Origin: an uncultured Bacillota bacterium
Lineage (GTDB): Bacteria > Bacillota > Clostridia > Peptostreptococcales > Anaerovoracaceae
DNA length: 9,690 nt
Direction of reading: 5' to 3'
Assembly (NCBI GenBank): GCA_959606705.1
Contig: CAUHLX010000082.1
Location: forward strand, 1 to 9,690
Below, piece after piece: positions 6,719-9,690 of this stretch. The notes under the pieces were generated by a model. It was not told where the DNA came from, ran no database searches, and saw only the letters and a list, made by a program, of their open reading frames with translations. How positions within the stretch are numbered: position 1 is the first letter of the stretch; every line of letters starts with the position of its first letter. Made by a program: the position numbers and the translations under genes.

Positions 6719-7411
6719 ATGAGCGGGCGAGTGAAAGTTGAGGAATTAGGCGATCGGCGTTTTTTGTCGATGGAAGTCAGAAAGGATGATTTTTTACCGC
6801 TTCAACGGAAGCTTTTAGAACTGGAGACCGATATCGGCTTTTTGGAAACGCACTTTTTTTCGGTAGAAGACGGGGAGCGGATGCTGATAGACTTCACAGA
6901 ATTTCAGGCGTTGGGAGAATATTTATGGGAAAAGAAAGAGGTTTCGCAGGTCCTCTCCATGTTGATCAAGCTCTGTGAGGAACTTCGAAAAGCAGATAAT
7001 TTCCTCTTTTTCTCGGATCAAATTCCTCTTTCCTTAAAGACGATTTATGTCAATGAAAGAACCTCCAAAGTACGATTTGCTTACCTGCCTGGTTTTGCCA
7101 GAGAAGGAACACTGCAAGATCACTTCCTGTCATTGCTGTCTGAAATCGCCGCTTTTGGAATCTCCGAGGAGTGGGAGGCCTGCGGTACGCTGTTGGAACG
7201 ACGAGTTCGGGAACAGAATCCCGGAGCGAAGGGCTTGATTCGTCTGCTCTCTCAGCTGCAAAGAGAATATTGTCAGAAAGAGAAGGTTCAACCGGAATGG
7301 GTGGAGGAGCCGATTGCCCTTGAAATGGAAGCGGGTGCCGAGCCGGCTAAATCACGGCTGAGATTTCATTTCAAAGACTGGCTTCAAGGCTTGACTGCAT
7401 TTCCACGGTGA
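6719..7411 (+). CDS. DUF6382-like Tad-associated protein, without an FHA domain
   Basis: A 230-residue soluble protein resembling the DUF6382 domain that accompanies clostridial Tad operons. The fit is in layout: a short beta region, FFSVEDGERMLIDFTEFQAL (46-65), a helical stretch SQVLSMLIKLCEELRKADNF, and then QIPLSLKTIYVNERTSKVRF (101-120) followed by AYLPG, which matches the family pattern of a strand ending in YLP. Full-length family members usually continue through a linker into a C-terminal FHA (phosphothreonine-binding) domain; here the protein stops soon after a Glu-rich linker with the tail FHFKDWLQGL. The start is uncertain: ATG 6719 has only GAGAGGA immediately before it and GGGGG 11 bases away, and GTG 6710 or GTG 6731 are alternatives. 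It is the last gene of the operon. Role unknown; a cytoplasmic regulatory or scaffolding job is inference. Confidence 0.6.
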   Translation: MSGRVKVEELGDRRFLSMEVRKDDFLPLQRKLLELETDIGFLETHFFSVEDGERMLIDFTEFQALGEYLWEKKEVSQVLSMLIKLCEELRKADNFLFFSDQIPLSLKTIYVNERTSKVRFAYLPGFAREGTLQDHFLSLLSEIAAFGISEEWEACGTLLERRVREQNPGAKGLIRLLSQLQREYCQKEKVQPEWVEEPIALEMEAGAEPAKSRLRFHFKDWLQGLTAFPR

Positions 7412-7566
7412 CAAACTGTTATTCCTTCGTGCGGAAGACTTCCCAAGAAAAAGTACAATGGCCACTAGCTTTCTGAAGATCGGGCCGCAACCGTTTCCGG
7501 ATTATCGTGTCGAATCGATAACCGCAAAAATGTCTGTCGTGATCATTTTTCAAAGGGAATAAAAGA
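7412..7566 (+). other. Non-coding stretch with a possible decayed FHA-domain fragment
   Basis: No gene with a usable start and ribosome site is evident. In the frame different from the upstream gene, bases 7395-7558 are open and read through LLFLRAEDF to SFLKIGPQPFPDYRVES and ITAKMSVVI before a stop. This faintly recalls the core of an FHA domain (IGR...DY...SRxHA.I), with the key Gly-Arg, Ser and His all altered. A 6-bp inverted repeat (TTATCG 7502-7507, CGATAA 7516-7521) is present but has no T-run. The FHA reading is weak. Confidence 0.25.
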
Positions 7567-7593
7567 AAAAGCCGGGTGATTGGCCCGGCTTTT
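7567..7593. terminator. Bidirectional intrinsic terminator
   Basis: GCCGGG (7571-7576) pairs perfectly with CCCGGC (7584-7589) around a 7-base loop. AAAA on the left and TTTT on the right extend the stem and give a U-run in both directions. It lies between the convergent ends of the pilus operon (stop at 7411) and the minus-strand zinc-ribbon gene (stop at 7598-7600). Confidence 0.85.
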
Positions 7594-7597
7594 CGAC

Positions 7598-7768
7598 TTA
7601 TCTGTCTTCGCTTCGAAACTGTCTGCGCTCATTTTTTTTCTTGTCGCGGCATTCCTTGCATCTCTTAGGTTCGTTGTCAAACCCTTTTTCCTTGTAGAAT
7701 TCCTGTTCTCCGGCCGTAAACACAAACTCTTTTCCACAGTCCTGACATACGAGTGTTTTGTCTTCCAT
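7598..7768 (-). CDS. Small zinc-ribbon protein (zf-trcl-like)
   Basis: A 56-residue protein with two CxxC knuckles: Cys8/Cys11 in VCQDCGKEF and Cys37/Cys40 in KRCKEC. Between them is the family-typical FTAGEQEFYKEKGF. The basic tail (RDKKKNERRQF) could contact nucleic acid. The match is to the 'probable zinc-ribbon' family common in Firmicutes, usually 50-100 residues, with no established function. The ATG at 7768 is chosen over the upstream TTG at 7825 because GGAGG (7776-7780) lies 7 bases before it, while the upstream codon overlaps the promoter. It is a single-gene unit with its own promoter, ending at the shared terminator. Confidence 0.88.
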   Translation of the reverse strand: MEDKTLVCQDCGKEFVFTAGEQEFYKEKGFDNEPKRCKECRDKKKNERRQFRSEDR

Positions 7769-7775
7769 CACTTTT

Positions 7776-7780
7776 CCTCC
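7776..7780 (-). promoter_or_regulatory. Ribosome binding site of the zinc-ribbon gene
   Basis: GGAGG on the minus strand, 7 bases before the ATG at 7768; it decides that start over TTG 7825. Confidence 0.8.
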
Positions 7781-7810
7781 ATGGTTTTGAGCATTACTTG
7801 ATTTCATTAT

Positions 7811-7839
7811 ATTATAGCGTTTCAAAATCTTAATGTCTA
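7811..7839 (-). promoter_or_regulatory. Sigma-A promoter of the zinc-ribbon gene
   Basis: On the minus strand: TAGACA (7834-7839), 17 bases, TATAAT (7811-7816). Predicted start near 7804, giving a leader of about 36 bases before the ATG at 7768. Confidence 0.75.
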
Positions 7840-7856
7840 GAAGTTTTTAGAAAACT

Positions 7857-7881
7857 CGAAAAAATCTCGAAATTTTTTTCG
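7857..7881. repeat. AT-rich inverted repeat in the divergent intergenic region
   Basis: CGAAAAAA (7857-7864) pairs exactly with TTTTTTCG (7874-7881) around a 9-base loop. A second small inverted repeat, GTTTT/AAAAC, lies next to it at 7843-7855. Both are upstream of the zinc-ribbon promoter on its strand and could be a bent or UP-type element, or simple AT-rich sequence. Confidence 0.35.
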
Positions 7882-7938
7882 GAAACGAAGAAGAGCGGGT
7901 TTATCAAGAGGAAGATTTCATAAGATGACAGGTTCACT

Positions 7939-7948
7939 CCGGCGCCGG
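7939..7948. promoter_or_regulatory. GC-rich palindrome next to the metN promoter (possible operator)
   Basis: CCGGCGCCGG is a perfect 10-base palindrome in an otherwise AT-rich region. It ends 3 bases before the metN -35 box. Flanking CAC and GTG extend the symmetry if one T is bulged out. The position suits a repressor or activator site; no known regulator motif is recognised. Confidence 0.35.
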
Positions 7949-7951
7949 GTG

Positions 7952-7980
7952 TTGACAAAACGTTCAAATTTACATATAAT
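7952..7980 (+). promoter_or_regulatory. Consensus sigma-A promoter of the metN operon
   Basis: TTGACA (7952-7957), exactly 17 bases, TATAAT (7975-7980): a full match to the vegetative consensus. Predicted start near 7987 leaves a leader of about 74 bases. That is too short for an S-box riboswitch plus terminator, and none is seen. A promoter this strong would normally need repression; AACGTT occurs in the spacer (7959-7964) and again in the leader (8021-8026). Confidence 0.85.
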
Positions 7981-8060
7981 TAAGCGATATTGCAAAGACA
8001 AATATTGCGTATTTTGGGACAACGTTACGACAGTGAAAGAAAGGAGGGCCAGGCATTCAA

Positions 8061-9077
8061 ATGGATCAGGACGCGATTATTGAGATTTCCGGGTTAGGAA
8101 AAATATATAAGACAAAGAATTCCCAGGTCAAGGCCCTTGAAGACATCAACCTTTCCGTCCGGCGGGGGGATATCTTCGGTATCATCGGAATGAGCGGAGC
8201 TGGAAAGAGCACGCTGGTCCGATGCATGAATTTTTTGGAGCGGCCCACTTCGGGTCATGTCTATTTTGATGGGAAGGATATGGCTTCATTTACCAATAAA
8301 GAGCTGCGGAAGGCTCGACAGGAGATCGGCATGATCTTTCAGCAGTTTAATCTGCTGATGCAGCGTACGGTGCTTCGCAACATCTGCTTTCCGCTGGAGA
8401 TTGCCGGGATGGATAAAAAGACTGCGGCTGCCAGAGCGGAGGAACTCCTGAAGCTGGTGGATATGACGGACAAGCGGGATGTGTATCCGGCGCAGCTGTC
8501 CGGAGGGCAGAAGCAGCGAGTGGCCATTGCCAGAGCGTTGGCTACGGATCCCAAGGTTCTGTTGTGTGACGAAGCGACCAGTGCATTGGATCCTAAGACC
8601 ACCCGGTCGATTCTGGCGCTGCTCAAGGATATCAACCAGAGACTGGGGATTACGATTGTGATTATTACTCACGAAATGCGTGTCATTGAAGAAATTTGCA
8701 GCCATGTGGCCATCATTGACAACAGCCGCATTGCCGAGGCCGGACCGGTAGAAGAAATTTTTACTCATCCCCGGACGGAATCGGCCAAACGGCTGGTTCA
8801 TCCTGACGGTGAGGGCGTGGTGTTTGATGCGGGCGGCGGCAAGCATGTCCGAGTGGTGTTCGATGGCAATTCCTCCTTTGAACCGGTGGTGAGCAGTATG
8901 GTTCTCAATTGCAAAGCTCCGGTGAACATCATGTTTGCCGATACGAAGAATATCGACGGAAAGGCCTTCGGACAAATGGTATTGCAGCTGCCGGAGGATC
9001 CGGCGGTGGCGGAGAAAATGCTGGCCTATCTTTCCACGCAGAATGTTACGGTGGAGGAGGTGGAGCACTTTGTTTGA
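8061..9077 (+). CDS. metN: Methionine ABC importer ATP-binding protein MetN
   Basis: A 338-residue ATPase subunit of the methionine uptake transporter (MetNIQ), working as a dimer on the cytoplasmic face. Visible motifs: Walker A GMSGAGKST (43-51), Q-loop Gln94, signature LSGGQ (146-150), Walker B VLLCDEA with Asp170/Glu171, SALD (174-177) and switch His204. Residues about 250-338 form the C-terminal NIL regulatory domain, which in studied MetN proteins binds methionine and inhibits transport when the cell is replete. Length matches the family (about 340). The AGGAGGG (8042-8048) sits 12 bases before the ATG, longer than usual, but no better start is seen. It is the first gene of its operon, and metI overlaps its end. 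Substrate could be L- or D-methionine or methionine sulfoxide; sequence alone does not separate these. Confidence 0.96.
   Translation: MDQDAIIEISGLGKIYKTKNSQVKALEDINLSVRRGDIFGIIGMSGAGKSTLVRCMNFLERPTSGHVYFDGKDMASFTNKELRKARQEIGMIFQQFNLLMQRTVLRNICFPLEIAGMDKKTAAARAEELLKLVDMTDKRDVYPAQLSGGQKQRVAIARALATDPKVLLCDEATSALDPKTTRSILALLKDINQRLGITIVIITHEMRVIEEICSHVAIIDNSRIAEAGPVEEIFTHPRTESAKRLVHPDGEGVVFDAGGGKHVRVVFDGNSSFEPVVSSMVLNCKAPVNIMFADTKNIDGKAFGQMVLQLPEDPAVAEKMLAYLSTQNVTVEEVEHFV
9055..9060 (+). promoter_or_regulatory. Ribosome binding site for metI inside metN
   Basis: AGGAGG inside the last codons of metN, 9 bases before the TTG at 9070. It supports a TTG start and translational coupling. Confidence 0.6.
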
Positions 9078-9690
9078 TCAGGCGACACTGCAGATGTTCG
9101 GCACAGGAATTTTAGAAACCTGTTATATGGTTTTCTTTTCAGGATTATTTGCTTACGTAATTGGCCTTCCGCTGGGGGTGCTTCTGATCATTACGGACCG
9201 AAGGGGACTGCACCCCGTTCGCTGGTTCAACGGAGTGCTGAATGTGCTGGTCAATGTGTTTCGTTCCATTCCTTTTCTGATTTTAATGGTATGGATCATG
9301 CCCTTTACCAGGCTGGTGGTGGGAACCTCGGTAGGGAATACCGCGACCATCGTGCCGTTGGTGGTGTCCGGCGCGCCGTTCATCGCGAGACTGGTGGAAC
9401 AGTCTCTTCAGGAAGTGGACGGAGGTGTGGTGGAAGCGGCTCAAAGCATGGGGGCATCGAACTGGGATATTATTCGCAAGGTCCTGCTTCCGGAAGCCAA
9501 GGTCTCGCTGGTAGTGGGAGCGGCCATTGGAATTACCACCATTATGGGTTACTCCGCGATGGCCGGTTTTGTAGGCGGCGGCGGGCTGGGAGCGGTGGCC
9601 ACCAACTACGGCTTCTATAAATATCAGAGCGATATTATGCTCATCACGGTAGTTCTTTTAGTCATAATGCTTCAAGTTCTGCAGGAACTC
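9070..9690 (+). CDS. metI: Methionine ABC importer permease MetI (3' end missing)
   Basis: The first 207 codons are present, and the frame is still open at the window edge. The E. coli MetI is 217 residues, so perhaps 10-20 residues are missing. The protein has the five-helix MetI layout, with the conserved NVFRSIPFLILMVWIMPFTR (62-81), VPLVVSGAPFIARLVEQSL (95-113) and the EAA coupling loop EAAQSMGASNWDIIRKVLLP (122-141) that contacts MetN, followed by a Gly-rich GYSAMAGFVGGGGLG. The likely start is TTG 9070, which overlaps the metN stop by 8 bases and gives an N-terminus aligning with MetI; ATG 9094 is the alternative and would shorten the first segment. The substrate-binding lipoprotein gene (metQ) is expected downstream of the window. 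Confidence 0.94.
   Translation, partial: MFDQATLQMFGTGILETCYMVFFSGLFAYVIGLPLGVLLIITDRRGLHPVRWFNGVLNVLVNVFRSIPFLILMVWIMPFTRLVVGTSVGNTATIVPLVVSGAPFIARLVEQSLQEVDGGVVEAAQSMGASNWDIIRKVLLPEAKVSLVVGAAIGITTIMGYSAMAGFVGGGGLGAVATNYGFYKYQSDIMLITVVLLVIMLQVLQEL

Noticed and set aside
5600..6720. Insertion sequence around the Rpn (putative transposase) gene
   Set aside because: No terminal inverted repeats or flanking duplications are visible, and the family name 'transposase' does not imply a mobile element here.
7502..7521. Inverted repeat TTATCG/CGATAA as a terminator of the pilus operon
   Set aside because: The stem is 6 bp, AT-rich and has no T-run; the strong hairpin at 7567-7593 fits far better.
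7981..8060. S-box (SAM) riboswitch or T-box upstream of metN
   Set aside because: The leader is too short, lacks the paired core and has no terminator hairpin.
8286..9068. Long minus-strand open frame (260 codons) opposite metN
   Set aside because: It lies entirely antisense to a clearly coding gene, shows no family motifs and has no ribosome site; it is a by-product of metN codon use.

Overview
The window looks like a chromosomal segment of a Gram-positive anaerobe of the class Clostridia. It carries a Tad (tight adherence, type IVb pilus) gene cluster whose accessory families (a DUF5702-like protein, TadE-like pseudopilins, a DUF6382-like protein) are typical of Clostridia, with strong AGGAGG-type ribosome sites, consensus sigma-A promoters and no secretin gene. 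Genus cannot be fixed from the sequence.

Layout. (1) Positions 1-7411, plus strand, one tightly packed operon: the 3' end of the TadA/CpaF ATPase gene, tadB, tadC, a 65-residue Flp pilin gene, a TadE-like pseudopilin gene, a DUF5702-like gene, a second TadE-like gene with two C-terminal metal-binding-type modules, an Rpn-family PD-(D/E)XK nuclease gene, and a DUF6382-like gene. Most neighbours overlap or lie within about 45 bases of each other. (2) 7412-7566 has no convincing gene but may hold a decayed FHA-domain remnant. It is followed by a symmetric intrinsic terminator (7567-7593) that can serve both strands. (3) 7598-7768, minus strand: a 56-residue zinc-ribbon protein with its own promoter. 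(4) 7826-8060: a divergent intergenic region with two near-perfect sigma-A promoters facing away from each other. (5) 8061-9690, plus strand: metN and most of metI, of a methionine ABC importer. The substrate-binding protein gene would be expected past the right edge.

How the genes work together. TadA powers pilus assembly on a TadB/TadC membrane platform. The Flp pilin, the two TadE-like proteins and possibly the DUF5702-like protein share a basic leader, a Gly processing site and a hydrophobic helix, so they are the likely filament and minor or tip components. The TadC homologue carries a roughly 200-residue outside-facing insert with Ig-like character, and the second TadE-like protein ends in two modules of identical H-x3-C-x22-C-x2-C spacing. 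The extracellular parts are therefore the most elaborated portion of the system. The Rpn nuclease gene is the functional outlier. It is linked to the pilus genes by position, has a 24-bp in-frame repeat, a promoter-like sequence at its start, and a possible internal start that could make a short C-terminal product. No insertion sequence, CRISPR array, tRNA or rRNA gene was recognised.
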